The notes beneath the pieces are model-generated. The model saw only the letters and a list, made by a program, of their open reading frames with translations, had not been told where the DNA came from and searched no databases. From contig OZ234494.1 of assembly GCA_965153455.1 (NCBI GenBank), positions 3,286,001 through 3,350,000 of the forward strand: DNA of 64,000 bases, given 5' to 3'. Numbering within the stretch: the first letter of the stretch is position 1; every line of letters begins with the position of its first letter. Shown here piece after piece: positions 25,465 to 38,100 of this stretch. Position numbers and translations under genes: made by a program. The DNA is from Sphagnum compactum. Its lineage: Eukaryota; Bryophyta; Sphagnopsida; Sphagnales.

Positions 25465-25650
25465 TTAGAAAGATGTGAAAGTTTCATCTTCCTTTATTTC
25501 TAACTTAGAAAAAATTTGATTTAATACAACAACAAAAGCTTTATCCACATTTTCATACATTGTTTTAATTGCATCCCACATTGTTTTAGCAATTTTATGG
25601 GGATGCATTGCTTTAGCTTGGATATTTCCTAAGTTAAGCACAATCTCCAA
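25465..25650 (-). pseudogene. Copia gag (UBN2-like) fragment
   Basis: A 61-residue frame contains AKAMHPHKIAKTMWDAIKTM and NQIFSKLEIKEDETFTSF. This resembles the copia gag (gag-polypeptide, UBN2) pattern around a conserved 'A-x-x-W-x-x-L' helix. It lies at the 5' side of the element, a few hundred bases inside the right LTR end, as expected. Confidence 0.65.
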
Positions 25651-25889
25651 TCAAATTTTGTTGTCCTAAATTTTCCATGCCTTTTGTGAAGTTACATTAC
25701 TTGTGCACTTCGACTTGATTTTGTACCATCAACTATAAATAAAAGATCATTCGTTATTAAAATCATTTCAAATTATACTCCAAATGAAATAATTCATTTC
25801 ATTTAAATTTCCAATTTTGTAAGCATTTTGATTCTACCCTATGGTTGTGATAATTGCTTTTCATTTGAACAATTTAATTTGCTTAAAAT

Positions 25890-25981
25890 TTACTTGTCTT
25901 TGAATATGTTCCACATATATATAAATAGTGAATATTAAAACCATCCTAAATGAAGGAAAAAAATTCATAATATTTTTTACA
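25890..25981 (-). repeat. 5' LTR remnant (outer end)
   Basis: This is the counterpart of the left LTR sequence: GAATATGTTCCA at 25902-25913, then AAATGAAGGAAAAAAATTC and ATAATATTTTTTACA ending at 25981. Read on the minus strand it starts TGTAAAAAATATTAT, with the canonical TG terminus. It has diverged by many substitutions from the partner copy, so the insertion is old. Confidence 0.45.
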
Positions 25982-27689
25982 AATCCAATATACAAAATAT
26001 TAAATCGTGAGTTTCTATTCCATTTCAAGAAGCAACAGGAAGCAATGGTTTTATTTTCTAATTTTGTGAATTGATAATTTTTTTGTTAATTTGGAAATTG
26101 GTTGGATGGGAGATTTAAAGATGCAAGAACAATGTTTCAATGTGTGTTGATGAGATTTAAGGAATTCATAGAAGTTTGGAGTGTCTCCAAAAGTTTATAA
26201 ATTGTAGAACCTTGTGAGATAAATAAGATATTAGGTTGAGCTCAAATTGATGTGAAGAAACACAAAGATTTTTAATTCATTTGTCCATCTTTCAAAATTA
26301 TAGGGACAATAAATGCGTCATGAATACAATTCATTCATGTAGATCTATATTTATATTAATCGTAATGGAAGATTTTAGAATACATCATAATAAATATGGA
26401 CACAAGTTCTTTGAAGGGATATTTGTAAAACAAACTTATATGCACCAACCAAAATACTATACAATTAAAGGAAAGTGTATGATGGAATGTAGTTTTTTTT
26501 TCTTCAACTTGTGATGTACATGGTTTGAAACATAGTCTCTACACATGGACCCATATATAAGATCCATGCATAATGTTTGTCCTATTTTAAAAAAACCCAT
26601 CATCAACGAAAAATATATTATTGAATTCTTGGTGACCCCATGATATCAACATATAGTGTTGATCATATAATGGTGGAAGATGAATAAATTTTGTTATTAC
26701 AAAATATTTTTTCATTTAAAAGTTGAAATGGTGGATGTTCAAAAAACAAAAGCATTACAAGTAGGGTTACAATAAATTATTTTCAACATAAATAAATTAT
26801 TGAAATTGAAATGATAAATATATCGAATTTAAGTTTATTAAACATTTTGGTAAGGTTTAACATGTGTTGATCACAATTAGTAACTTAATTAAGAAACAAA
26901 TATTAAAAAAAATCTTGTCCATACCAATTGGTGTTTTGCAATTGTTGGTCAAATCAACTACTTTTGCAATTAAAGTTAAGAAGACAAAATTGAAACGTAT
27001 ACAAATAACATTACATAATCCACAAAATTAAAGTTTTGAATATTAAATGCAAAAGATTTCGAACTTCAACCCACACATGACAAGGTGAATGAAGGTTAAA
27101 CACATGCCATTATTGAAACAAAATGAATCGAACATGAATGCTTGTGATTCAGCTTCAAAGATCGTCAAAATCAACATCAAATGAAAATCAAAGTTACTTA
27201 TGCTAAAAATTAAAATTGAAAGTAAAAGAAGTTACACTTGGGCATGAAGTTCAACATCGTTTGAGGATGGACATTTATGAGTTGAATTGATCACGATCTT
27301 GATCATCAAAGCTTCAAACATTCAACCTTTTCAATTTGAACTTTGGGACAACTCACATTGCATTGCACGATGAATGGCACATGTCAAAAAACACATAACA
27401 TTGAACAGATAATCATGTTTTGCCATTGATAAGATGCGTGACATCTAACCATTTGTGGCCATCAAAATGTGACAATTTTGGTACAATCCAATTACCAAAT
27501 CTTTTAAAAAGGAAGTGGAAGGAAAAAACATGTTGATTCTAATTAATCAAAGGTTTCATTTTTTGATCATGGGTTTCAATAACATAGAAAAACGATGTAA
27601 CTATTGCTTATGTAGAAGTTGTACCCCATTGTTACGACATGTAGTGTAGAATTTTTGTTTCCTCATCCTTTGTTTTCAAAATTATTAAA

Positions 27690-27790
27690 CCATGAACTTT
27701 GGTGGCAAGTACAATATGATCTTATGATGATGATGTATGAATTCATCCGCGAACTTTGGTGGCAAGTATGACATGATCTTTTCATGTATG
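27690..27790. repeat. Short tandem duplication, about 60 bp
   Basis: GAACTTTGGTGGCAAGTA followed by (C/T)A(A/C)ATGATCTT and ATGTATGA occurs at about 27692 and 27751. It lies in AT-rich DNA, 26.0-28.4 kb, where I see no gene. Confidence 0.6.
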
Positions 27791-28393
27791 AGCTCATTGT
27801 TGTTTGTGTAACACATATGTAAACACATATGTGGGGACAAAGCTAAATGTGATATATAAATGCATTTTAACACTTTTTAAAATCAAAATTTCTTGCTTAA
27901 TCGACCACATGATTATATAATCACAAACCATATGTGATTATATGATCATATGAATGGATAATCAAGCGGGTTAAATTATTGTACATATGGCATTTTATAT
28001 CACTTTTTTTTGTTGTTGTTGTTGTTGTGAGTGGGTTGTATTATTATCCTTTGATTTTTCTCCTCTCAAATAGGTAGGTACCAAATTATTTTAAATTAAT
28101 ATTATTTTAAAACTGAATTATATGCATAATATAATGTAAGAGGGATTTTTTTGGCCTCGCAAATTTTTCAAAATAGTTTAATGATGAGAATCCCCAACAT
28201 TAATTCACATTAAATGGTGATTGGCCTACAAGTGATGACAACCTAGGAAGTGCCTAGGTTTAGATGCAGCTAATTTAATTATTTTAATTTAAAAAAAGAT
28301 GGCAAAACAATACCTTAAAAAAATCACCAAATTTTTGTTTGTTTTTTCCCTCTAATTTTCTGAAAAAAAAAATCACCAAGTTACAAAAAATTT

Positions 28394-28416
28394 GCGCCCC
28401 CCCCCCCCCCCCCCCA
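28394..28416. repeat. Poly-C tract
   Basis: About 21 consecutive C residues followed by AAAAA. This is a homopolymer whose length is unlikely to be exact. A TTAATTAATTAATTAATTAA run follows at about 28463. Confidence 0.8.
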
Positions 28417-28589
28417 AAAACACTGAAGTTAGTCTATTTTATAGACCTATCCAAAATGTTTTAATTAATTAATTAATTAATTTTTTATTACTTTGAAAAA
28501 AGACCCTGGATAAAGCCTAGAATCAAGACCTCGAATAAGTTTTTGAGGTTCCCTTTCCTTCCTGTTTCTTAGGACCGGACGGCACCTGG

Positions 28590-29123
28590 ATCAGGACGTG
28601 GGTGGTGGTCGAGGACCTCGACGACGAACGATGCGTCGTCGTTCGTCGTCGTTCGTAGTCGTCGTTGTCGTCGCTCCCTCGCTCGCGATGCTTTCTCCCT
28701 CTCTCTCTGTCTCTCTGTCTTTTCCCCAATCGCTCGTCGCAACGTCGCTGTCTACCCCCGTCCCCTCGTCTGACGACTCCTCCGGCTATGGCGCGCGAGC
28801 TTTCTGGGTTTGGAGATAGCGGATCGAACATTAGAATATCTAGACTGACAAGCCGCAGTTTGATTACGAGGTTAGCAGGAAGCAAGTGTGGGGGGTTTTT
28901 GAGCGGATGAGAAACTGGAGAGGAAGAGGATTATTATTCTTCACGTAGGGAAGTAGGGCAGGGCAAGCAGGCAAGTAGGGAGGAACTACTTGTAGAGAAC
29001 ACTAGTACAGTTAGAGAGTAGGTTTGGGAGCTTTGCGGGTTTCGCGGTAAGCTTCCTTGAAGACGAAAAGTTTAAAGCCTGGCGTCCAGGCAGCCAGGCC
29101 GATGCAGGAGGCAGTAGAGAGCG
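28590..29123 (+). promoter_or_regulatory. GC-rich promoter / 5' leader of MED12 with two uORFs
   Basis: After AT-rich DNA, the composition turns abruptly GC-rich, with CGTCGT-type repeats at 28610-28675 and a CTCTCT-rich pyrimidine tract at 28690-28730. A plausible upstream ORF, 28788-28910 (ATGGCGCGCGAG..., 40 residues), precedes the gene. A second, 29102-29212 (36 residues), starts 22 bp before the MED12 start in another frame and overlaps it. If the transcript begins upstream of these, they could limit MED12 translation. The transcription start cannot be seen from sequence. Confidence 0.45.
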
Positions 29124-32100
29124 ATGCACCGCTACTCTGCTGCCGGGGGCAGCAGCAGCGGAGTCTCAGGCGGCGGTGGACCGCAAGCTCGAGACTCGTC
29201 GCGTTCCTCTGAGTCTTCTTCCTTTCAGAACCCCTCAACTTTCCCGACCATAAGGCAAGTGCAACATCAATCGTTATAGTCTCCCAATTCCTGTGTTTGG
29301 TGTGTAGTAAATAGATATATATCTTCGTGACTGCTCTCTCTTGCTATCTGTCCTTATACTGAAACCCTAAACTTCTGATATGCAACTCTCGTTTCCACTT
29401 ATTTCTTTCCCGCCTGGCTTCTATTGTAGGCTCTCCCCGCTTGCCCCTTGTCAGCTTCATCTCTGCTCTCACATGCTTCCTTAGCTCTTCTCTTCCTTCA
29501 TGAGTTCGGAGGATGGTTTTCACGTCTTTGCTGCTTTTAGGTCACATCTCCATTTTGTTTGTTTCAGCTAACCAGAGGAAAAAACAAGCAAGTTGTGGCC
29601 AGGTTCTTTTTTTTTGTTCCATTTAGTTCCTGGATCAGAGATCCATGATACTGTGCTTTTTCTTTGCTTGCAAATTCAGAGAAACAACACATGTCATTCA
29701 AGTTTAGGGGTTTGTAAACACAGAGGATTTCAAACTAGGTGTGATTAATATTCCATGTCCAGATCCTGCTTTTGGTAGAAAGGGATTCAGAACCCTATGA
29801 GCTCTCGGATCCAGCTGCTAGTGATGGTGTGACTGGTGTACACCTACTTAAATCTTCTTTCCACTATTGCTGGCAGGACAAAGATGTAATAAAAAAAACC
29901 TCCAGTTTTCAGCACATCAGTCACCACTTTTCTTTGCTTAGCACAGGCTTCCCCCAAATGCTAAGTGATTAGAGCTATGAAGCCTGAAGACTTGTACCAC
30001 TGTATCTGAAGCTCCCAGATCAATTCTAATGTCTCCACTGGTGCCCTGAGGGTTGTTCCTCAGAATAAACCCTCTCTTGCATGGTCTCTCACACAGAACC
30101 TCAGCCTTGGTTCTGATTACCTAAACCTGGTATTGGGACTTTTCTTGAGTTTTTGCTTGAGCAATGTTTCGGTTGTGTAAAGATCCTTCTTAGCCTAATG
30201 GTATGGAGGGCCCAGAGGAAGAAGAATAGAGGCAATTTCTGAGTGAACCTCAAATGGTGCTCTGCTATTGTTATCTGTTGACAGCTTACAATATTTGAGC
30301 AGATGAATTTGTATTTTTTGTTATATACTATTAGGTTATGTTTTTTTTACCTTCTGGAAATTCATTATTTTTTCCATTTCCTTCTAAGGTCTGATGACGC
30401 TTCTCCAATGTTGTATCTGCACCCCCTCCCCCATCTCTCCCCACTCCACCCCACCCCCACTTTTTTCTTTTGTTTGGTTCTTCCATTACAAAATTCTCTT
30501 ATATTCTGATGATTGATGTGCGGGCAGATTTGTTTGCTCAAATGGATAGTGACAGGCCTGTTTGATGTGCAGACGTACAGCACCACTTGTCCCATATAAA
30601 CTTCGGTGTGAAAGAGATCCTTTGAGTGGCCGGTATGCCTTTCACATACATCCTTAAATGCTCTCTGGACTCAGTTCTAAGATATTCATCTGGTATTTCC
30701 TTTGTCCTGAAACATCACTGCAGCCTAAGGCATATCAATCAAAGAAGTTATACCCTTTGCTAGCACATTTGAATAGCACAAAGATGTACTAAGTTTGTGA
30801 GTTTTGGAATGTAAAATCCTAATCAATAGTTTTTCACTGGATTGGATTTGCAGTCTTGGGCCACCTGATTTTTATCCTCCAACTTCAAACTGTGCTGAAG
30901 AGATACTCAATAGGGAGTCTTGTCAGTCTGGCTACAAGGAGCTGATTGAAGGGATCGAGGTACTCTGTCCACTTATTTGCTTTACACTTATGCATCTTCG
31001 TTCTTGACCCTGTTAGTATTTCTGGTTCATGAATGATCGGTGACAATGTTTCCACCACCTATACAAAGTTCTTTACTACACGGTTAGCAATGGTATGTTT
31101 TATCACATGGCTAAATTGGAAATATGGAATAAACTCTGGTTACAATTAGAAAGAGAGCCATGCTTCCTTATGGCTTGGGAGCATAGAAGTGTAGAACAAG
31201 GGTTTTGTGATTGTGCTGCATTGTCCTTTACACTCTGTTTTGAGCAGATTTGTTTGTGCTATTGTTCTATTTGTGCAGGAACCCAAAGAAGTTACACTGA
31301 CTCTTACCAACAACCCTGCATTGTGGGCAAAGCAAAGTGTGAACCGCTACAAAGAGGTGCTTCTTTTTGTTTGTCTCTTGTGCTTGCGTTGAAATGTGGA
31401 GTTTGAAATTTATGAGGAAATCAAGCAGTAGATCTTGTAGTGTACAAATGGTGAATTGTATAAGTAATAGAGTTGCAACTTTCTTAAGTCTCCTGATTCG
31501 CATGCAGGAATTAGGGGGGATAGCTTGGTCCTTAACACTTGTTGCCTCAAGAGAGGCAAGAGAATGGTGGTTCATCATATTGGTGTACCTCTTGGCATGT
31601 GTGGTGGTTTTTATGTTTAGTTTTTATTGCTTCAGTACAACAAGGACATTCCTCTTTCCAAACTTTTCTCTGATATGTGGGTGGGATTTTGTTTCAGTCT
31701 ATTCACAAACGGTTCAGGGCACTAAATGATGCACTGATCAGGAAGCGAAAGGTAAATTGCTCTGTTTTATTATGTTGGTGTAAATGTTTTCTTACTTTTT
31801 GTTCTGCTCTGAGCTTGGTATGTTGCTGGGGATCTAAGATCCTTGTTGGCAAGGCCTTTCACGAGTTGAAGAGTTTGCTTGCATGCAGAGTATATTCTGC
31901 CAGTAGTCCTAGGTTACACATGACTGAGAGCTTCAGGATGGGCTTACAAACAGACCCTGTAAAGCCAAGTTTCTGCCAAAAGGATATGTCTCCATATGCC
32001 ATTGAGCTGTTGTCTGAAGATGAGTAGGGAGGATTGAGGGTTTTCTAGAACCCACCATATATATTTTGAAACTTTTTAATTGTGATATGCCTGAGCGTGA

Positions 32101-35100
32101 TGCAGGCAGGTCAAGTATATGGGGTACCTCTTTCTGGAGCATTGCTGGCGAAGCCAGGACTTTACCCTGAGCAGAAAAATTGTGGAGAAGATTTTCGAAA
32201 GAAGTGGATTGAGGCAAGTTCCTGTTGTTGCTTATGTTGCCTACACTCTCTTACCTGCCTTTTTGTTTCTCTATTGGGCAGTAGGTTTCAAGCCTCAGCA
32301 TAGTGTACTGCTGCGTAACAAACAAAATGACAGGGCCTCTGATGCTTGGTATTCTGAATATATATATAGATAGATAATGTATGGTGATGGACCAAGGAAG
32401 GCACATCCCAGAGTTAGAAGTCTGCTGATGGTTAGACTTGAGGAGGTTGGAATTTTATTAAAACCAGTGATGTCTGTATCAAAAATGATGACTAGCCTAA
32501 TGGGCATGTCTATTGCCTGCCACTTGAGAGCCTAGTGCAATGTGCTGATTAATGTACCACCACAATATTATGGGGTGACCACTGTTTGGCATTTAAGAAG
32601 TGGTTTATTGACTTGGGAGTGACCTTGCACTTGACAGGGGTTGTTTATAAGAAAACACTGGAGTGTACAACAGTTTTAGAGTCCTTCTAAGGAGAAGATT
32701 ATACTTGCTGAGGGTGCTTATGTGGTCAACCCAGGATCTGATGGTACTAAATCTGCTCTCTGTAATGACAGGATTTGTCGCAGCGGAAGAGACTGCGAGC
32801 ATTAGCTGAGCATGTCCCACATGGTTATCGCAAACGTGCCATCTTTGAGGCGGTCATTAAGCATGGTGTACCTTTGCTTAGGGCAACATGGTTTGTTAAA
32901 ATTGTCACCCTCAATCAGGTCTGTCAAGATTCCCAATTTCATCCTCTACAATTTCCTGGGCTTTGCTGTGCTCTAGGTTTGCAATTGCAAGGTCATAGTT
33001 GATATGAAAGCGTATAACTCTTTACCCATTCTCTTTGTTTAGATGGAGGCTACATAGTGACTTTCCATCTCAATGGCTCTTGTTTGCTCATACCTTGTGA
33101 CAATCAACACTGGCCCTTTGTAGCTGCACTGGTTGGTATGAAGCTTTGACAGCTGATGTTCAGATCTTGCACAATTAAAGGAATTGGCTGGGTCCATTGA
33201 GACTCAAGATCCTTTACAATTGTTGGCAGGTTAGGACCCAGGCTGGTTCTTTTGACTGTATATAGGGGCTGATGATTGCACATTTGAATGATGGGAAGTA
33301 TTGTTCCTTGAGTTTGGATCTCAGATTTTTGTTGAAGTCCAATTCTGGTGTCCCAGAACTACTGTTTTGATGGCTCTTCTTGTATTCAATGGATCCAGGT
33401 ACGACCTATACCAATCGGAATGTCAGCAGGTGGCCCTGATAAGTCTCAGTTGAAGCGGGTGGACTTGTGGACAAATAATGTAGTGGAGTATGCCCAGTCA
33501 TTGCTTGATGACCTGTGCCTGCCAGGGGCAGCTCAAGCACACCCAGGATTCATTACTGCAGGAGGTGATCCAGCAGAAGGAGAGCTGGAGTTACTCAGTA
33601 AGTGGCGCTATGTTGTCCGCTTGGCACAATGGCATTACTCTGAGGGCCTGCTTCATCGCACCCAGGTCATTGATTGGGCCCTGAAGCAACTCCAGGTTGG
33701 TACTGCATACTGTTCATACTTGTTGTGTCACATGGTGCTATAATGTAGGGGTTGGTGTGCTCAGAGCAAGTAGGAAAAGCAGGTAGAAACCTTCTTTTTG
33801 TGTAAGTTTGCCTTGGGATATGCAAAGAGCACAAGGGAGTAGTTCAATCCAATCCCAGACAGGTGTCATGATGTATCGATTTCCATGTGATCAATGTTTT
33901 GTGGAGGCTGTGGTAATTTTGGATCTAATTTTGTTGTTTGTCGGAATCTGTCAGGAAAAGGAGACAGTGGAGGCACTGGAGCTTTTGTTACCAATTGTGT
34001 TGGAACTTATTGATGGGATCTGTTTGTCTCAAGCCCATGTACGTATGCTGGTTGATACATGTCTACGATGGCTGCGGAAACTTTTCCCAACAGGGATCCT
34101 TCCCAAGGCCACTAGTGAGCTTACACGACAGAGATCAGTTGCAGTATCATTAGTGGAGCTTCTGCGGTACCTCCTGCTTGTTGTCCCAGACACCTTTGTT
34201 GCTTTGGATTGCTTTCCTCTTCCACCTTGTGTCTGTACAGCAGGAGAGTCCCAGTCTTTTCCAGAAGTTTCTTCACTTCTCCTTGAAGATATTGAAAGGC
34301 ATGTCCAGCCTGTGCCAGACAGCAAGAACATGGGGATGAAACATCGCACTGGACCTACTGGACCAGTTGCAAACCAGAGGAATTGTTGTCAGCGTGAGCT
34401 TGCTGTTGGAGAGACTGTTGACTTAATACAACAACGCGCAGCCTCATTAGCAAGAGCAGTGAACCCTGTTTTTTTACGAAACAATGAGGGAAAAGTTGTT
34501 CAGGCACTTGACAAAGCTCTTAATGGGGGAGATATTGCTGGTGCTTATCGTTGTGTATATGAAGAAGACTTTTGCAGCAGTGATAACTTGCCTGCAGAAT
34601 GGCAGGCAGAAGTAATTTCTGCCTCTGCATTCAGCTTATCAGGCCCAATTGATCCCTCAGAACTTTTTGCAGTTCGATTTTTGTGTGAATGGGCAGTCTG
34701 TGATTTCCGAGACAGCAGGGGTATTGTTGCTTCTAAGGTGGAAAGGCCACAGACTGCATTCAGGGACACATCATGTGTGTACATGGTTGTTTCAGTCCTT
34801 CGTAACAGGATGCTTGAAATTGAACACAAAAGGAGTGGCTTTGACAACTCTATGCAGAAATGGGCGTGTTCTGAGGGAGACAAAGGAAAACAAAGTGGTC
34901 TTCACACAATGACTTCAGAGGGATCAGTCATCCATGCTAATGAAAGAGTTTCTGTGACTTCTAGATATCTCTTGAGCCCAGGTTGCATGCATGACTTGTT
35001 ATACGCTTGGTTGGATCAGCATGAAATGTGGAGAGGGGACACATCGGATCGACTGCCATTGCTGTTGGCTGAACTTGTGAGAGAGGGTTTGTTTCAACCT

Positions 35101-38100
35101 GATGCTTATGTAAGGCAGCTACTTTGTAATGGAGTGTTGGATCTGGAGTCTACCACAGTTGATCCAGCCCGGGTGGCTCGCCACAGGCATGTTTTGCAGA
35201 ATCTCCCACCACCACCCCGCTGCCTTTTGGATGATGGAACCGTTAATGATCCCTTGCTTTCTGAGGCTTATCGGATTTACCGTAATGAGCGGCGCTCTGC
35301 ACTCTATGGCCTAGGTAAGAGACTAAATCTTGTTTCTCAAGAACCGGGATTTGCTGCCCGGCAGTTGCACAAGGAAGGATCAAGAAATTGGGCTGGATTG
35401 GAGACAAAGCAATCCTCTGGGCTTCATGGAACAGTGGAAGGGACCTTTCAAAGATCCAAGTGCCAGAGACGAAAATGGAAAATCACAGACTTGAAGCAAC
35501 TTATTGCCACCTCGCTCCTGCTTCCTGAGACTTGTGTTGCTGCCTCAATAAAGCCTCTAGAAACAAAAGCAAGCAGAGGGATACTAAATAGTTTAAAGAG
35601 ACCAGCAGCATTGGCTTTCAACAGCAAGGAGAGAGACCCCACTCCAGGCTGTGAGGAATGTAGCAAGAGTAAGAGACTCAAGACAATTGAAGGGAAAGGG
35701 TTGATCATGGCCATTGGTGACGAAGAAGACACATGGTGGTCAAAAAAGGGGCCTAAAGTAGTAGAACCTATTAAGGTAGTGGAAGCTATAAAGGCTGAAC
35801 TCCCAGTAAAACCTTTATTAAAGCAAAGTCGAGGGAGACCAAAGGCTGTGCGGAAAACCCAGAGTCTTGCACAACTGGCTGCTACCCGCACCGAGAGCAC
35901 CCAAGGCGCCTCATCAAGCCACTTGTTTGACACAAAAGTGAGCTGCCCACACCACCAACCATCACCTGATGGTGTGAATATCTTGCAAGCCAAAGACAGT
36001 AACAAAGTGCAGAAGACAGCTGAACTCCACTCTATTGGAGCAGCTATGAAGTGCCTCCGTGTGTGTGAGAATCGCTCAATTGTCAGGTGGTTGGATAGTT
36101 TAGTGCGCAGCCTTGTAAGCGGTGGGGGATACTATGCTCCAAGTGTTCATGCTAATGGATTCCCTGATTCTGCTTCTGTTTTAGAGCAAGCAAGCATGGT
36201 GCAATGGCGAATTGGAGAAGAACAACTTGCCCTCATTGTTCTTGTTATGGACACTGGGAATGATCTGCACACACTGTTGCAACTCCTGCTGTGGCTGTTG
36301 CCCATTGCAGCCATTCCACCTGCCAACCCCCCAGGTCATGTTGGCAGAGGCATTGGTGCCCTTAGTGGCAGTAAAGAGAGCTCTATGTGTGATGTGGGAG
36401 AAGCAGTGGTTTTATCATGTCTGCGAAGGTGAGGATAATTGTACCCTGCACCCAAGGTTGGGCTTCCATGGCATGTGAATTGACAGTGTTGATCCACTCC
36501 CAGAAATAGTGTCTCTCAATCCCTGTCAGCCATTAGATGCTGCCATTTTGTTAGAGCTAGTTTTCTTTCTGTCATAGGTCTGTGGTCCATGTGGCATTTG
36601 ATGTTTAATCACCTTAATTAGGTTTGTTTACAGTCTGCTGATCCATGGAGTTATACCTGGACTTCCTTGCAGTGCAGTCAATCCTAATTGCTGGATTTCC
36701 AGGAGAAATGTGCATTCTAAGAATGCCTTTCCAACTTCTTGGTTTTGTGCTTTTCTCACATCAACTCTAATGAAGTCAGTGGCAGTGTTGTTTAGGTTTT
36801 TCTGTGTTTTTTAGTCCTCTTTTCCTGTTGGCTGATGTATTGTTCATTCTGAAATCTCACTAATCTTATTGTAAGGTCTTCTCTCAGTTGTATTGAAGTT
36901 GAGTTCTATTTGTTTCATATCATGTTGAATTGCTGGTTTATTGACAGGCCAAGCTAACCCCCATGAGCTCATCCTCCTGGTTGGACTACTGAAGATGAAT
37001 GTGATATGTTAGCTATCAACTTTTACTGCTTGATTAAGAGTCCAGAGCTATTGACGGCTTGGTGCTATTTGTGATGTTTCTGAAACTTAAAAGGAATCCA
37101 CTGGTCTTCTCAGATGCTACTGGTCTTGTCAAACTTGGGGGCATGACCATTTCTTCACAGTTCTAGTCAGACTTTTACTGAAGGTTGACCCGATTAGCAA
37201 ACTATTGGGTTGAATAGTTGTCAGTAATGAAAGCTTATCCACACAGTATTGAGATGCAGGTATGAGGGTGTACTGGCAGCGATGGATCTTCTCCCACAGG
37301 CTCTATCAGCAGGGATGAAAAGGGCAGCAAATGTTATGGCTGCTGGTCCAGGAGGCCAAGCAGGGTGCTCGGCATTGTTATGCTATGTCCGGGATCTTTT
37401 GCGGAAGTATCGAAGCCTTGCAAGTGTACAAGCCTGGGAGAAAAGCTGGAAGACAACTTGTGATCAGCGCTTAGGTGCTGAATTGGAGGCATTGAAAGCA
37501 GGTGACACTGAAGGTGGATTTGGAATGGTTGGAGGTATGGGTGATGACCGGGATGACCCTAACCTGCCACGCCTCACAGGCCGCCTAGAAAGGGTTGGAA
37601 AAAGCATGAAGGACCTCATACTGCGTGGCATGAATGAAGCTATGCACAGTATGGTAAACAAAGAACGTGACCTAGCTGCGTCTTCAGCTGCAGGTGCAGA
37701 TCTGGTTGAGGATGGTTACCTTGCAGCCCAGCGAGTAGTTGGGGGTATTATGGATTCCATTAGACAAAATGGTGGAGTTGCACCACAAGCAGATTCGGCA
37801 CTTGTGACTGCAGCTGTGTCTACTGTGGTTGGAAATGCATGGGCAGCTGTTGCCACTGTATTGGATACTCTTGGTTACAGCAATACAGGAGCTAATATTG
37901 CAGGCATTGGCCCTGCCATAAGGTGCAGATTCGGCACTGCAGATATGTTGGTTCTTCAATGTCTGTTTTGGTTTGCTAGTATGTATTTGCCATCGGATAT
38001 GCTCTCTCAGTCACAATGTGATGTCTTTTAAGCCATTTTCTGTCAAGCACACTTGTCTATCTTGATTGCCTTGCCTGGTAGGATGTGGTACAGCCCATCA

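Larger units (their letters stand above)
21640..25981 (-). mobile_element. Degenerate Ty1/copia LTR retrotransposon
   Basis: Reading on the minus strand from right to left, the remains are in copia order. Gag (UBN2-like) is at 25650-25465, a zinc-knuckle remnant near 25100-25050, an integrase DNGGEFVNHQF segment near 24190-24150, the reverse-transcriptase YxDD box at 22753-22742 (here Y-M-D-N), the RT C-terminus at 22572-22327, and RNase H at 22121-21804. A polypurine tract (minus strand CTTCAAAGGGGG) is at 21759-21770. It is followed by LTR sequence starting TGTAGGAAATATTATATG. A matching, diverged LTR end lies at about 25890-25981. Frameshifts and stops throughout show the element is dead. 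LTR outer limits are approximate. Confidence 0.75.

Noticed and set aside
28523-28885. 120-codon minus-strand Arg/Glu-rich (RS-like) ORF upstream of MED12
   Set aside because: It arises from CGTCGT and CTCTCT repeats in the GC-rich leader of MED12, and has no RNA-recognition or other domain. A divergent transcript cannot be excluded but is not supported.
33808-36432. Start of a separate 874-residue protein at 33808
   Set aside because: The first 49 codons before the acceptor at 33954 are intron read-through. The conserved sequence begins at 33955 as MED12 exon 9.
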